Shown here one piece after another: positions 1 to 10,606 of a DNA stretch of 64,000 nt. Origin of the DNA: Daphnia carinata (Eukaryota > Arthropoda > Branchiopoda > Diplostraca > Daphniidae). The translations under genes were made by a program, and so were the position numbers. The stretch is from positions 8,801,367 to 8,865,366 of the forward strand of contig NC_081339.1 in NCBI RefSeq assembly GCF_022539665.2. Reading direction: 5' to 3'. A model generated the notes under the pieces. That model was given only the letters and a program-made list of their open reading frames with translations. It did not search any database and had not been told where the DNA came from. Within the stretch, counting starts at the first letter, position 1, and each line of letters starts with the position of its first letter.

Positions 1-1220
1 TTCGCCAAAGTCTTGCCCAGTACGTTGTTCAAATGGACGAGCGGAAGCAGATGACACAATCTCTTCAGGAAAAATTATCCAAGGACTGGGAGGAACAAAA
101 GTTGACAGAAAATGTTGACGATTTAGTCAATCAAATGGAAGGCAAAGAAACTCAACTTTATCAATTATCGTCGCAGTGCAGTCGAGGACTTGAGAACATT
201 GGATCAATGAGTTTTGTGAAACCCGCCTTAAAAAAGAAACTGGATGTGAACAGCGTAACAGACACTTCTCGCTCTTTAGTCGGCCGACGGTCAGTTGGAC
301 GTCGTCCAGTTGATTCCCGGCAAAAAACACCTGTTGACGTTCGATTCCTGGATTTGATGCCAACAATGAGCGGTGTTGATAGCGCTATACACAGCATTTT
401 TGGTCAAATGAATTCAAGTGGGTCGTTTGTTTGCAATAACGTGAAAATATTTCGCCAACATCTCGCAACATTTATTCGGCAGAATGCAACATTTCCTAAA
501 AAACCATTAAACCGAAACAAATTGACGAAATTCATCCTCAAAAAGAAAAATCATGTCAAAGTCTCAGCTGTTGTCCAGCAGTTTGTACTCCGCGTGCAAA
601 AGAGCAATGCGTTGGATTATCCCATAGCTTTTGACATGAAAAATGCCTATTCCGAGTTTCGACGGACGAGCAACAAAGAAAACGAATTCGACTGGCAAAA
701 CGCGACAAAAAATAAAAAATTATTTGAAGAATACGCCAGGTTTGTTGAGACGCTATCGAACTCATTGGAATCGGCTGAAGTGGAAATGCTAGCAATCATC
801 CATGGTATATTCATCCATGTTTACAACGATCAATTATCATTTTTCAAGTACAAGGAAACACTGAATCCTGACGGTTCCAAAAAGCACTACATTCTTCATC
901 GCGGACACGGAGAATGGCAACGTGTTGAACCCAACAAAATGGTGGCAAATTTTTGCAAACAAATTGATGAGGGCTTTTTTGAAAATCAGCCGATTCAAAG
1001 TGATTGTTTCCGTAAATTCTTAGACTCTCTTGAAAAACACAGCGCTTACCAACAGGTCATCACTTCTATGAAGATGCTCAACCCTGAACACGGTGATACA
1101 CCGGATAAATTGTTTCAATTGCTTTTAAAAAGTTTCCAGGAACATGAAGAAAGGGGCGAAAACTTGAATGCAAAGTGGAGAGAAGAATATTCAACCGATC
1201 TCTGCTGCTTGGCTGAATAG
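1..1220 (+). CDS. SecA-like giant gene copy 1, N-terminal part (5' truncated, ends at in-frame TAG)
   Basis: The frame is open from base 3, so the gene continues upstream of the window; the first Met at 33 is not the real start because intact copy 2 has Val there. This part aligns codon for codon with 17750-18974 of copy 2. It carries the OTU-like segment: a block around 373-400 (V-D-S-A-I-H-S-I-F) resembles the OTU D-G-N-C-L-F-H-A-L box with the catalytic Cys replaced by Ala, and an H-G-E-W-Q-R-V block near 906-926 could be the OTU His region. The frame ends at TAG (1218-1220) where copy 2 has TGG (Trp); the same frame reopens at once. It may be a nonsense mutation in a recent duplicate, a truncated stand-alone protein, or an assembly error. 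The OTU assignment is inference. Confidence 0.65.
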   Translation, partial: RQSLAQYVVQMDERKQMTQSLQEKLSKDWEEQKLTENVDDLVNQMEGKETQLYQLSSQCSRGLENIGSMSFVKPALKKKLDVNSVTDTSRSLVGRRSVGRRPVDSRQKTPVDVRFLDLMPTMSGVDSAIHSIFGQMNSSGSFVCNNVKIFRQHLATFIRQNATFPKKPLNRNKLTKFILKKKNHVKVSAVVQQFVLRVQKSNALDYPIAFDMKNAYSEFRRTSNKENEFDWQNATKNKKLFEEYARFVETLSNSLESAEVEMLAIIHGIFIHVYNDQLSFFKYKETLNPDGSKKHYILHRGHGEWQRVEPNKMVANFCKQIDEGFFENQPIQSDCFRKFLDSLEKHSAYQQVITSMKMLNPEHGDTPDKLFQLLLKSFQEHEERGENLNAKWREEYSTDLCCLAE

Positions 1221-1262
1221 ATAGCAGAACACAATAATCGCAATCTCAGTCCCATCTTCTAC

Positions 1263-4200
1263 TTGAATATTGTCAAAGATAATTTACCCGTCGACTGGAG
1301 ATGCGATTTTTTTATGCTTGAAATTTACGACCAATTTTCTTGGGAAGTTCCCGATATTAATACCATCGGCAATATACAACGGTTTTTATATCCAATAGCC
1401 GATGGAATGCCATCTCTGTTGCCTGTATTACGAAAATCGGTTGCCGCATCCGACAGCTGTGCCGCATTACAGCCACAGAAATTGTTACGGCTCATGAAAT
1501 TGATATCAAATGATTTCGAACAAGGTAGCGGAATCACAAGTCAGCAGTTGCCGAAGCTTGAGCTACTGCCTTTTAGCGATTGGTATTACCATTTGAGAAG
1601 CAAAAAGTGGGAAAAGGAAGTCAGTCGGCTGCCCATCAACGATTCGAGTACTCGAAAAGAGGATAAACAACTCAGGAATGAGGCCGTTTACATGTTACTG
1701 AAACTCGAATGCGAAAACAACGAAAAGTTTTGTGACGACTTATTGAAAACGGCTCCGGACTTGAAGGCGGCCGTTTTTCTTTTGCACAATGCTCTTTATT
1801 CAGGGGCGAATCCTAGTCAAGTATATGACGAAAGAAACATTGACGATATCATAAAAAAGATGGAAAAAGATGCGCCAACGAATGACGAATCAATTATGAA
1901 ACAGGTATATCCGCGGATGTTGACTAACGTGCAAGAAAGAGTGACGGAATCTAAATTAATGTCAAACCAAATGAAAGAATTTGACAAACAAGAATACAAG
2001 CAGCAGCAGAAAAAAATAAAAAATTTGATCAAGCAATGGCAGAAATATGGTTTAGAACTGAAGGACAAAAAGTCAACAGTGGATTTTGTTTTTGTCTACG
2101 ATTACGCCGTACAAAGAACGTGTACGAAGAAAGGAGACAAACCAAAATTCCGACTACGGGACACTCAGAGAGTGGCGATCATGACATTGCTGACATCCGA
2201 AAGAAAGTCCACGTTAACACAGGTGTCAACCGGTGAAGGCAAATCGCTGATCGTCACTGGTGTCGCAATCGCATTTGCCCTTTGCCGAAACGAAGATAAA
2301 AAGAATAAGAAAATCGATGTTATTACAAGTAATGAAGTGCTGGCTCGTCGTGATTCTACGCTGTCGGTGGCTGATGGTGGACTACGGGATCTTTACGAAT
2401 ATTTCAACGTCAGTGTGGCAAACAATTGCAGCCAATGGGTGGACGAACGAACCCAAGCATATAATGCAGCAGTCGTTTATGGACAATTGGCCAATTTCCA
2501 GCGAGATTACTTACTGGACCAATTCTACGGTCATAACATCCGAGGTGACCGCACCATGGACTTTGTCGTTATTGATGAAGTCGATTGCATGTTGCTCGAT
2601 CGCGGTAACAATACGCTGTACCTATCGCACGACATCCCCGGCATGGAGATGCTCGAATCTCTTTACGTTTTTATTTGGGAAAAGATACGCAGTTCTTCCA
2701 TCGGCTCGAATAATTTAACCGTAAGGGAATTCGTTAAATCAGCCGTTCTGTACGACCTTTACGGCGCTATAACTAAAGACGATTTAGAATTGATTCACGG
2801 TCCATTGAAGGACCAGCCATCGGAAAAGAATGCGCTCTGGAATCACTTGGTTGAAACGAAAGTAATCGACCCACAAGGACGACTGTTGATGGAAGATAAC
2901 TTCGAAACAATCAATTTCAAACCACAAATGGATCCCAAGATTATCTTTTACCTCCGTAACGTGGCGCAACGCGAGCGAAGTATTCGATTACCTGAACATT
3001 TGATGTCCTTTGTCGATCGCCATCTTGACAGTTGGCTGGACAATGCCATGCAGGCACTGGAACTCAAACGAGACGAGGACTACGTTGTCGATCAAGACCG
3101 AACAGACATCAGCCCAGATCTCCATCCTCAAGTAATTATTATTGATCAGGACACAGGAATGGATCAGATCTCATCACAATGGGATGGAGCGCTACATCAA
3201 TTTATTCAGCTAAACGAAGGCTGCAAATTGACACCACAAATTCTAAAAGCCATTTTCATTTCTAATGCGACTTACGTCCAGGCTTATAAAAAAGCAGCAG
3301 GCGTTTCGGGCACGCTGGGATCTGAAACAGAACGACAGTTCATGCTTGACAAATACCAAAGCCTTCAGTTTGTCATCCCAACAGCTTTCCAGAAACGTTT
3401 CTACTTGAAACCAACGCAAGTCTTTAAATCTAAGGACCACTGGCTCCTTGCCATCGTCAATGAAACAAAACATATTATCCTTCCTGATGATCAAACTAAA
3501 GCTCGTTCTCTCGTCATCTTCTGTCAATCCATCAAAGATGTGAACGTTATTCGCAATTACTTTAAAACTGCATTAGGATCAAAGCTCAATGGTGACCACA
3601 TCCATTGCTACACACGTGATTATGAAAAGTTTGCTTTCGAAGGGAAATCACTTGAAGTCGGTCATGTGATCATCGCCACTAACTTGGCGGGCAGAGGCAC
3701 GAATATCCAAATAAGCGAAAAGTTGAGAGAAAACGGAGGTCTTCATATTTGTCTCACTTTTTTGCCAAAAAATGAACGGATTGAGGAACAGGCGATGGGA
3801 CGCTCAGCTAGAAATGGCGCACCTGGAAGTGGAATCCTCCTCTTGTACGAAGAATCGCCAACAGGAAAGAAATGGGGCGCCGGAAAATGGTTAAGTATGA
3901 AGGAGGAGCGTCAGTGGAAAGAAAGCCAACGGATTTCTCGTTTACAAGAAGATTTCAGGACAATGAAACATGAAAAAAAATTTTTTGACAAATTATTGAT
4001 TTATTACACTGAACTGAAGCAAGAATTGAAAACCCAAAAACGTGGAGATCAGGAAATTAAGACAATCTGCGACAGTGTGCTGGATATATGGGCTTTGTGG
4101 CTTGACAAAACAGAGGATCATTTGAAACTAACTTATTCCTATCATACTGAGTTACTCCGCAACTTTTGTGCTGGACTTGGACTGCCAGAAAACAACACAA

Positions 4201-7049
4201 GAGACTGCAGTTGGATGACGCCAGCTCGGTCTGTTGTCATGGCAAAAATTTTGGCTCTGCAGAAGCCGTCGCTGTCGGAGGCAGCTGAAATTCTGAAACG
4301 AGTCATTGATTCAAAGGACAGTGATCTTTATCCTGCTGCTCATTACTACTTTGCTTTCATTTTGATTCAAGAAGATTTAAAAAAAAACAAAATTAAATTC
4401 ATTCAAATTTTACAAAAATGCGAAACTATTTTGAGCAACGATATAGTCATGCATTTGTCCTTTTACCGTAAAATCGCCCATGCAACGCCTGAACCAGCCT
4501 CGTCATTCTGCTTCGTCGACGCCTACAAACAACAAAAAGACAATATCATCAAAATCCTGGAATATTTCATCGGTTCCGTCCGAGCTCTATTGGGCAGTCA
4601 TCTCTGCTCATCTTCTAATCTCAAGGAAGCTGGGAAGGAAGAAAAAGAAGAAAAGAGCTTTATTAAGAAAGCTGAAACATTCCTACAGGAAATCGAATTA
4701 GAATTTGTGCGTTTCCAAAAAAAAGGAAAAACAAAGTGTAAGCCTGAACAAAAACCAAAAATTTGTCCCAAAAGAGCGGACAAACTATTTGAGCTATTGA
4801 TAGAAAAAAAGTGTATCAGCTGTCGGTTCAACGACATTGATACAATCCCTAATGGGGAGGCTATCATTCAGCAAGTAGCCAATGAACACGGAATCCAGAA
4901 ACTGAAGGAAAATTTAAAGTCTGTTTTTGAGGGGAATTTGACAGAGGAGCAGGTCGAGAAAAAACTGAAAAAAGAACATCCGATCCCGTGCACGAGAAAA
5001 GCGTTCTGGGAAGAGCTGAAGAAAGAAGGTGCACTTCAAGCGGTGAAAGGTGGATTATGTCCTCAAATGAAATGCGTCATCGTTTTGGAATCCGAATACG
5101 ACGACGAATCAACTAAACTGAGCAGCAAAAAACTGAATCGAGAAAATCGGATTAAAATCGAAGACTTTCAGTTCGGATTGGATTCTTTCGATGGCGAAAA
5201 CAACTGTCTGAACGTGCTGTACAATCCAATTTACGACAACATGGGCGACTTATTGAAACAAAAGAAAATCGTGTTCAATAAAGAGTACGTTATTAAACAA
5301 CTTGGCGATGAATATCGTTGCCAAAAGGAGAAATTCGAATTTAATAAAATTGCACAGCTTAACCTTAAAAAACTTGAAACCGTCAATTTGAAACCTTCTT
5401 TCCCAATGGGGAAGGATGATTTGACCCGGGCTAACATAACTTCGAATGAAGAACGTGATTGCGTTTGGGAGGCCTTGATTGATCAGCAAACCATCGATTC
5501 GAATGGCGAGTTATTGTCCAACTACGAAAAATTCAGCTATCCCGAATGTCCTGCTTATGAGAAACCTGTCATGCGTGTAATTAGTAGAATTTTCGTAGCT
5601 GAAATAGTTAAACGTCAATGGCTAAAGGCTGACAAAGATCCCAGTTGTTTGAAAGCCATCAGTTTATTGCCGTTAAAACCCTATCGAGATTTGCTTGGTG
5701 ATTTAATGGCTGCCCACGTCATCTCTGGTGCTCGAGTGACAGAAGATGCTAAGCTCATCGTGGAGGGAACTAAAGATATTGAAGACGAAGACGAGCGTGA
5801 ATGTGTTCGGAAGTTTCTGAAAAGCCATCAAGCTGTTTATGCACCTAGGATGAAAAAATCTGACTTATTTCTCGATTTTATCGAAATGGATATTCTGAAG
5901 ATTCCAAACACTTATAACATTTCTATGGAACTCTATATCTTCGATCTTGTAGGATTTAATCACGTTATTGACATTACGGATCGAGAGAGGTCCTGGGCGT
6001 CATATTTGGGGGCAACGTTCGCCGGTGTTGTTGGTGTAGCTTCGATTGGTGTTGGGATTTTTCTTATTAACGGTAAAATGCTGTCCTTTGGATTAAGCAA
6101 GAATTTATTGTTAATGGGAGGAGTATCAGACATTTTGTATGCCATAACGACCATCATGACGCACAGCAACTTCACCTGGTCAAATTTCACTCGTCAAAGG
6201 CTAAGAAGTGTCATGGGAAAAACGGAGCCAAACGAAATGATCAAAGCACTTTACAAAGTATATAATTCGACTGAAAACGAAGAATTTAGAAAGGCAATCA
6301 ATTGGGCTGGCGGTCTAGTAAGATGGAAACGGCAAAACAGAGGCCAAACAAACAAAGGACATGAAACACTACCAGGAAGGATCGTAGAACTGACTGGGTT
6401 GGTCAACCATCAAACCGAGTTCTTCTTTCACAGCCAACTCCATTACCTTTTACAAGACGTTGACATCTTTGTACTAGGAAAAACCAAGAAATGCGTCACC
6501 AAAAACTTGACTAAAATTCAAAAGGCGCTGACCCAATTCAACGTTCTGCATGGATTCGAAACATCCCATCAGTTTGTTAGAGAGAAATTGAAAAAATTGA
6601 TTTCTGATTGGACTGCAGAAGGGCACAAATGGGTCAATAAAATCGTCGACGAAATCTCGCTGAAGCTTAACGAGATTCAACGAAAGGAGGGAATATTGCT
6701 GACTCAAGAATTGGCTGATAAAGGAATTCGCTTGATGAAACCGATTTTCAATGATTACGAGATGCGAATGAGATTGATATGCGTCACTGTCACCTGCATT
6801 AGTGAATTTCTATTGGGTCTGGAGAATCCCGTCAGTCCTGAAGTCCCAAAGGCTAAAGACATCGATGTTGAGGAACTTAATCATTTTCAGAAAACAATGG
6901 CGGCCGACATTGACTCTGAACTGGGAAGACTAGTGGAAAAGATTCTAGGCTTTTTGAGGCAACAAGTTCATCAAATTACCTCCGACCAAGTCTCGAAGCT
7001 AGCAAATGTCAATTCCGAAATGTTCACCACTTTTGTGCATTTTATGTAA
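1263..7049 (+). CDS. SecA-like ATPase gene copy 1, C-terminal part (open 1,928 codons after the TAG)
   Basis: This is the same frame as the upstream piece; the first Met after the TAG is at 1263, and whether it is ever used as a start is unknown. It holds the SecA-type motor: Walker A T-G-E-G-K-S (2229-2246), a V-I-T-S-N-E-V-L-A-R-R-D block like the SecA T-V-N-D-Y-L-A-x-R-D motif, Walker B D-E-V-D (2574-2585), W-D-G-A-L-H-Q with G-V-S-G-T (preprotein-binding/NBD2 junction in SecA), and the A-T-N-L-A-G-R-G-T block. Here the Asp of canonical G-R-G-T-D is Asn (AAT 3702-3704), unlike copy 2. The block E-E-Q-A-M-G-R-S-A-R-N-G resembles the SecA Q-L-R-G-R-S-G-R-Q-G motif. A hydrophobic stretch lies at about 5995-6165. 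Length differences from copy 2 net to 15 bp, so the frame was kept apart from the TAG. Function in animals is unknown. Confidence 0.75.
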   Translation: MNIVKDNLPVDWRCDFFMLEIYDQFSWEVPDINTIGNIQRFLYPIADGMPSLLPVLRKSVAASDSCAALQPQKLLRLMKLISNDFEQGSGITSQQLPKLELLPFSDWYYHLRSKKWEKEVSRLPINDSSTRKEDKQLRNEAVYMLLKLECENNEKFCDDLLKTAPDLKAAVFLLHNALYSGANPSQVYDERNIDDIIKKMEKDAPTNDESIMKQVYPRMLTNVQERVTESKLMSNQMKEFDKQEYKQQQKKIKNLIKQWQKYGLELKDKKSTVDFVFVYDYAVQRTCTKKGDKPKFRLRDTQRVAIMTLLTSERKSTLTQVSTGEGKSLIVTGVAIAFALCRNEDKKNKKIDVITSNEVLARRDSTLSVADGGLRDLYEYFNVSVANNCSQWVDERTQAYNAAVVYGQLANFQRDYLLDQFYGHNIRGDRTMDFVVIDEVDCMLLDRGNNTLYLSHDIPGMEMLESLYVFIWEKIRSSSIGSNNLTVREFVKSAVLYDLYGAITKDDLELIHGPLKDQPSEKNALWNHLVETKVIDPQGRLLMEDNFETINFKPQMDPKIIFYLRNVAQRERSIRLPEHLMSFVDRHLDSWLDNAMQALELKRDEDYVVDQDRTDISPDLHPQVIIIDQDTGMDQISSQWDGALHQFIQLNEGCKLTPQILKAIFISNATYVQAYKKAAGVSGTLGSETERQFMLDKYQSLQFVIPTAFQKRFYLKPTQVFKSKDHWLLAIVNETKHIILPDDQTKARSLVIFCQSIKDVNVIRNYFKTALGSKLNGDHIHCYTRDYEKFAFEGKSLEVGHVIIATNLAGRGTNIQISEKLRENGGLHICLTFLPKNERIEEQAMGRSARNGAPGSGILLLYEESPTGKKWGAGKWLSMKEERQWKESQRISRLQEDFRTMKHEKKFFDKLLIYYTELKQELKTQKRGDQEIKTICDSVLDIWALWLDKTEDHLKLTYSYHTELLRNFCAGLGLPENNTRDCSWMTPARSVVMAKILALQKPSLSEAAEILKRVIDSKDSDLYPAAHYYFAFILIQEDLKKNKIKFIQILQKCETILSNDIVMHLSFYRKIAHATPEPASSFCFVDAYKQQKDNIIKILEYFIGSVRALLGSHLCSSSNLKEAGKEEKEEKSFIKKAETFLQEIELEFVRFQKKGKTKCKPEQKPKICPKRADKLFELLIEKKCISCRFNDIDTIPNGEAIIQQVANEHGIQKLKENLKSVFEGNLTEEQVEKKLKKEHPIPCTRKAFWEELKKEGALQAVKGGLCPQMKCVIVLESEYDDESTKLSSKKLNRENRIKIEDFQFGLDSFDGENNCLNVLYNPIYDNMGDLLKQKKIVFNKEYVIKQLGDEYRCQKEKFEFNKIAQLNLKKLETVNLKPSFPMGKDDLTRANITSNEERDCVWEALIDQQTIDSNGELLSNYEKFSYPECPAYEKPVMRVISRIFVAEIVKRQWLKADKDPSCLKAISLLPLKPYRDLLGDLMAAHVISGARVTEDAKLIVEGTKDIEDEDERECVRKFLKSHQAVYAPRMKKSDLFLDFIEMDILKIPNTYNISMELYIFDLVGFNHVIDITDRERSWASYLGATFAGVVGVASIGVGIFLINGKMLSFGLSKNLLLMGGVSDILYAITTIMTHSNFTWSNFTRQRLRSVMGKTEPNEMIKALYKVYNSTENEEFRKAINWAGGLVRWKRQNRGQTNKGHETLPGRIVELTGLVNHQTEFFFHSQLHYLLQDVDIFVLGKTKKCVTKNLTKIQKALTQFNVLHGFETSHQFVREKLKKLISDWTAEGHKWVNKIVDEISLKLNEIQRKEGILLTQELADKGIRLMKPIFNDYEMRMRLICVTVTCISEFLLGLENPVSPEVPKAKDIDVEELNHFQKTMAADIDSELGRLVEKILGFLRQQVHQITSDQVSKLANVNSEMFTTFVHFM

Positions 7050-8137
7050 CCGAAAGTGAAAACACTGTAATTTTTTTAATATTGCCTTACGTACTTTGAG
7101 TGGATGAAGAACAGTAATAATTTGTTTTCAAATTTTTGGATTCTCCAACATTTTTAGCTTCTCATTTGACTGATTCGTGAAATGTTACAGTCCTTCTTCA
7201 GTTTTTATCCTTATTTCATTTTATCCCTGTTTGAACACTTGAGTTTATTTTTTTTTAACTTACACCGCTGTTCTTCTTTTTTGTAGTTATTATCTTTAGG
7301 CACATCATTGGCAAAAATATACCGTAAAACACTATTTTTCTTTTTCAAGTCTGTCAACAAACACCAAATAAAAGTAGCCTACGCAAGATGTCGAGGACGA
7401 TATCCTTTGCATCGAATTCCAGCAGCTATTTAACAACTGGGATGTCAAATACTGGTATCTATTTCAATGGGAATGAGACGAGAAACATAAAGAATATCAA
7501 AGAGATATGTTAGGTAAAGTTTCCCGAATACCGAAGTAAAGGGAAATATGGCAATACCTACATCCACGAATAATGGTTTCAGGTTTTCGGTAGGCTATAT
7601 CTAAATTGCTGTTCTGTTTTGTTGTTGTTGTTTTTTTTTTCAACATCTTAATAACAGATCTCATGTCAGCTATATCCAACAAGGTGTTACACTTATCATG
7701 GCGCGTTACCGAAGCTATTACAAATCTGTGCGTTGTTAATGATAGACTAAATCGCTTATTGTGGTGTTTTTTTTTCTGCGATTTTGCATTAACAAAACCA
7801 TCTACGGCACCTTGTTGAACTACAATTTTTTGTGTGTACAACTTTCTATTTTTGAAAAAAAAAATTAATAAGCCGAACCGCTTAACGTAACGATTTGTGA
7901 TATTGTTTGACGGGGAAACTATAAGTTAAAGAAAAGAGTTGAAGAAAACTAAAAAAAAAAAAAGAGGATATTTTTTTCGGCATTTGCATTAAAGCGAAAA
8001 TGGAGAGGCGTCAGTATTACAAATCTGCCTAAATGCTTGAGGATGAAAATTCTTAGAATCCTTTCAACAACGGTTATTTACGTTTTCCGTATCTTGAGCT
8101 CGTTTTTTTTTATTTTCTTGACCTAAATATACTATAT
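7050..8137. other. 3' flank of copy 1, shared with copy 2
   Basis: There is no convincing gene. Short open frames on both strands here are low-complexity. The stretch from 7050 to about 8105 matches by eye the flank of copy 2, which is split there into 24812-25049 and 27386-27810 by an LTR element. The shared segments include the block just after the stop codon and the block at about 8005-8095. Homology appears to fade near 8105, shortly before the inserted LTR element at 8138. Confidence 0.6.
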
Positions 8138-8406
8138 TGTCACGGCCATGGATCTTTACCAAGATAGAGACGTCGTGCTTCAGATTAAAAGATAATGTGT
8201 AATTCACCACAAGGTTCCATAACACAACTGCAAAACTAACTGCTCTAACCAATTAATCAAAAAGCCCCCACAGGTGTGCCAAGTCGCCCCTTTTATATCC
8301 GGCGACGAGGGTGGTGCTCCAAAGGACGGCCATAACTGGGGCGGGATTTCCATCCTAGCGCTGTTGTCGCTACCGCGGTGACGAATCGAATATTTCCGAC
8401 GCGACA
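8138..8406 (-). repeat. 3' LTR (minus-strand element)
   Basis: 269 bp, TG...CA ends, nearly identical to 10607-10875. The adjacent purine tract at 8407-8417 marks it as the 3' LTR of an element read on the minus strand. Confidence 0.9.
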
Positions 8407-8684
8407 TCCCCCTCCTTAAGTCGCGACTCGTCCCGATCGCGCTCGTGTGCCAGGAAAATAGAAGTCTAAAATCTAATATTTGTGTTACGGGGTAGAGGGA
8501 TTACAGGGTTAGAGGAATTACACGACATTGACTTCATTTATAGGGGGGAATAAAGTAAATAAAAGCATTTCTCATGAATAAAAGTTGGGGCCGCCGCCGA
8601 CCCATCTAGCGCTCGTAGCCTCAATACTCACCGGCCGACCAAGAGATGGCGTGGCCAGTTAGTGTTCTTTTCCAACCACGTTAT

Positions 8685-9767
8685 TCAGTCTCTTCTCATG
8701 TCCTCACGTTCTCGCCGGCTTCCATCACGTCCGTTTGGTCCCCTTTCGTCCTCTCTTCCTTCCCGATCGGGTGTTGGTGATCGTGGTCTCGTATTACCCG
8801 AGTTGGTCTCGCAAAAACGAGCAATATGACCGGAGCGTCCACATCGGTAGCAGATTGGTTTTCCGTCTACTGTTCGAGAAGTATTCTTCCCTCCCAGGCA
8901 TAATTGTTTAGTGCCTCGTTCCAGCTCTTCTATCCGAGCTGCCATATCGCGTATTAAATTTTTTAACTCGTCATGCGACCCTGGGCGCGTGCTGTCTCGC
9001 TTTGCGTCGGACTCGTAGGCTTCTTGTTTCAACGGAGTTCGCCTTTCTTCGTAGTCAGCATACGTGACTCGCTTGGCTGGAATAGGTTCCTTCGCTTGTC
9101 CCATAAAATTAACTACCTGATGCGGCTTCTCTGAATCCTCATATGCCCTAGTATAAATTTTTAATGCTCTAAAAAATTCATCTGTCGTCCGGGGCTGTTT
9201 AATTGTCATTTCTCGCTTCAAAGGCTGATTAAGCCCACGCAAAAGATAATCTATTTTCTTCGCTTCAGACATCATAGGGTTCAGCCTACGGCACTGATTG
9301 AGCACGTCATAGAAATATCCTACGACCGTTTCCGAAGCCTCCTGCTTCCGATTACGTAGCCTAGCTTTATGATAGCGGTCGAAATCCTCCGAGCGAAATG
9401 TTTCTAAAAATCGCGTTCGTAGGCCCCTTATCCCGGTTTCGGCCTCCCTCCCAGGCGCGGCTTCACGCGGAGCAACATCGTCCCAGACCACCTGTCCTAT
9501 TTGACAAGCTAGCCAATCCTTTGCTGTGCCTTCTACGAATAATCCAAAGTATTCCGCTTTCTCAGCGGGACCCCATCCATTAAAATTGGCGGTCCTCTCG
9601 AAACGTTCTATCCATTCAGCGGCGTCATCGTCTGGTCCTCCGCGGAAAACTGGTACTTCACGATACTGCGATGGATGAGCCGGTGCACGCTGAGCGGCTC
9701 CTCCTGCCTGTGCAGGTACACGGGCGGGAGGTCCATCATTTCCTCTAAATTCCGCACGTTGGGCCAT
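8685..9767 (-). CDS. gag: Retrotransposon Gag protein with CCHC zinc knuckle
   Basis: A 360-residue ORF starting at ATG 9767. Residues about 40-200 show the Ty3/gypsy-type Gag core (a W-I-E-R-F block followed by A-K-D-W and a long helical region with R-F-L-E-T-F). Residues 306-319 form a zinc knuckle, C-Y-R-C-x4-H-x4-C. Gag would assemble the particle and bind element RNA. The tail is rich in Arg, Glu and Asp. A leader of more than 800 bases separates it from the 5' LTR. No pol frame follows; only 278 bases lie between the stop and the 3' LTR. The ORF is intact, so this element may still be mobilised in trans (inference). Confidence 0.85.
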   Translation of the reverse strand: MAQRAEFRGNDGPPARVPAQAGGAAQRAPAHPSQYREVPVFRGGPDDDAAEWIERFERTANFNGWGPAEKAEYFGLFVEGTAKDWLACQIGQVVWDDVAPREAAPGREAETGIRGLRTRFLETFRSEDFDRYHKARLRNRKQEASETVVGYFYDVLNQCRRLNPMMSEAKKIDYLLRGLNQPLKREMTIKQPRTTDEFFRALKIYTRAYEDSEKPHQVVNFMGQAKEPIPAKRVTYADYEERRTPLKQEAYESDAKRDSTRPGSHDELKNLIRDMAARIEELERGTKQLCLGGKNTSRTVDGKPICYRCGRSGHIARFCETNSGNTRPRSPTPDREGREDERGPNGRDGSRREREDMRRD

Positions 9768-9967
9768 TTCAAGCGTTGGTGCTATAACGAGCGGTAAAGC
9801 TCCAGAAAAATCGTCTAACCCCTTATCTCTTCCTTCCCTTGCGCACTCGTTAAAAGGTTCCTTGCTTTTCGGCTATCTTCCGTTGCTCCCTCGGATCAAT
9901 ACACGTTTGTTCTCCTACACCACTATCTCTCGATCTTGCTTCCTGATCAAACTTCCGATACCTACAA

Positions 9968-10177
9968 GAGGAATTTGTCCTCGCGTTCGACTTTCCGATC
10001 GGGTTCAGTGATACGATTCCTCTTCGCGGAAAGGTATAGCCGATCGCTTTGGCAGTCTGTGCCCCTACTTCTGAGGAACTTGTCCTCGCGTTCGACTTTC
10101 CGATCGGGCTCAGTGATACGATTCCTCTTCTCGGAAAGGTATGACCGATCGCTTTGGCAGTCCGTGCCCCTACTTCT
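9968..10177 (-). repeat. Two tandem 105-bp repeats in the retrotransposon leader
   Basis: Copies start at 9968 and 10073, with a 105-bp period and only a few mismatches. The period is a multiple of three, and a 180-codon minus-strand frame (9850-10392) stays open through both copies. That frame has no recognisable domain and lies upstream of gag, so it may be either leader RNA or an extra ORF. Confidence 0.75.
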
Positions 10178-10606
10178 GTAACTCTCTTTAGAGATTCCGC
10201 CTGACTTCCGTCAAGACCAACGTTGCGTTGTCCTTCCTCGCTTATCGGGGACGCGGCTAACCCTCGTAAACGCCTGCTCTGCCTAGGCGGATCCGTACTC
10301 ATCCACCGAGCTACGTCTCTCTCTCCCACCCAATGGTAGGCCTGTCGGGCTTTCACTACGCGCTTTCCACAACTTACTCGGACGGGTCTCAACCTAACAG
10401 CGAATCAAGGAAATCGCCCAGGTCTGTGGTCCTGTACCACGGCAATTTAAGGCACTTTCTAGCCGGCCGGTCACACTTCCCAAGGACCCCTAAACAGCAC
10501 CTGCCTCCAAGTCCCTTATTCAAAAACTTCCCAAGACCCGTGCGAAAAGAACAACAATTGCGCTTACCTTACTCAGCCTAACAGGTGGTACCCTGCATCT
10601 CCACCA

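Noticed and set aside
1218-1225. Programmed stop-codon readthrough at the TAG of copy 1
   Set aside because: The bases after the TAG (ATAGCA) do not match known readthrough contexts, and copy 2 simply has TGG, so a point mutation is the simpler reading.
2036-2718. Alternative plus frames inside the SecA-like exon
   Set aside because: They overlap the conserved motor motifs in another frame and recur in copy 2 only because the DNA is duplicated.
9850-10392. 180-codon minus frame as a second retrotransposon protein
   Set aside because: It is open and partly repeated but has no recognisable domain and lies upstream of gag, where leader RNA is expected; kept only as part of the repeat entry.
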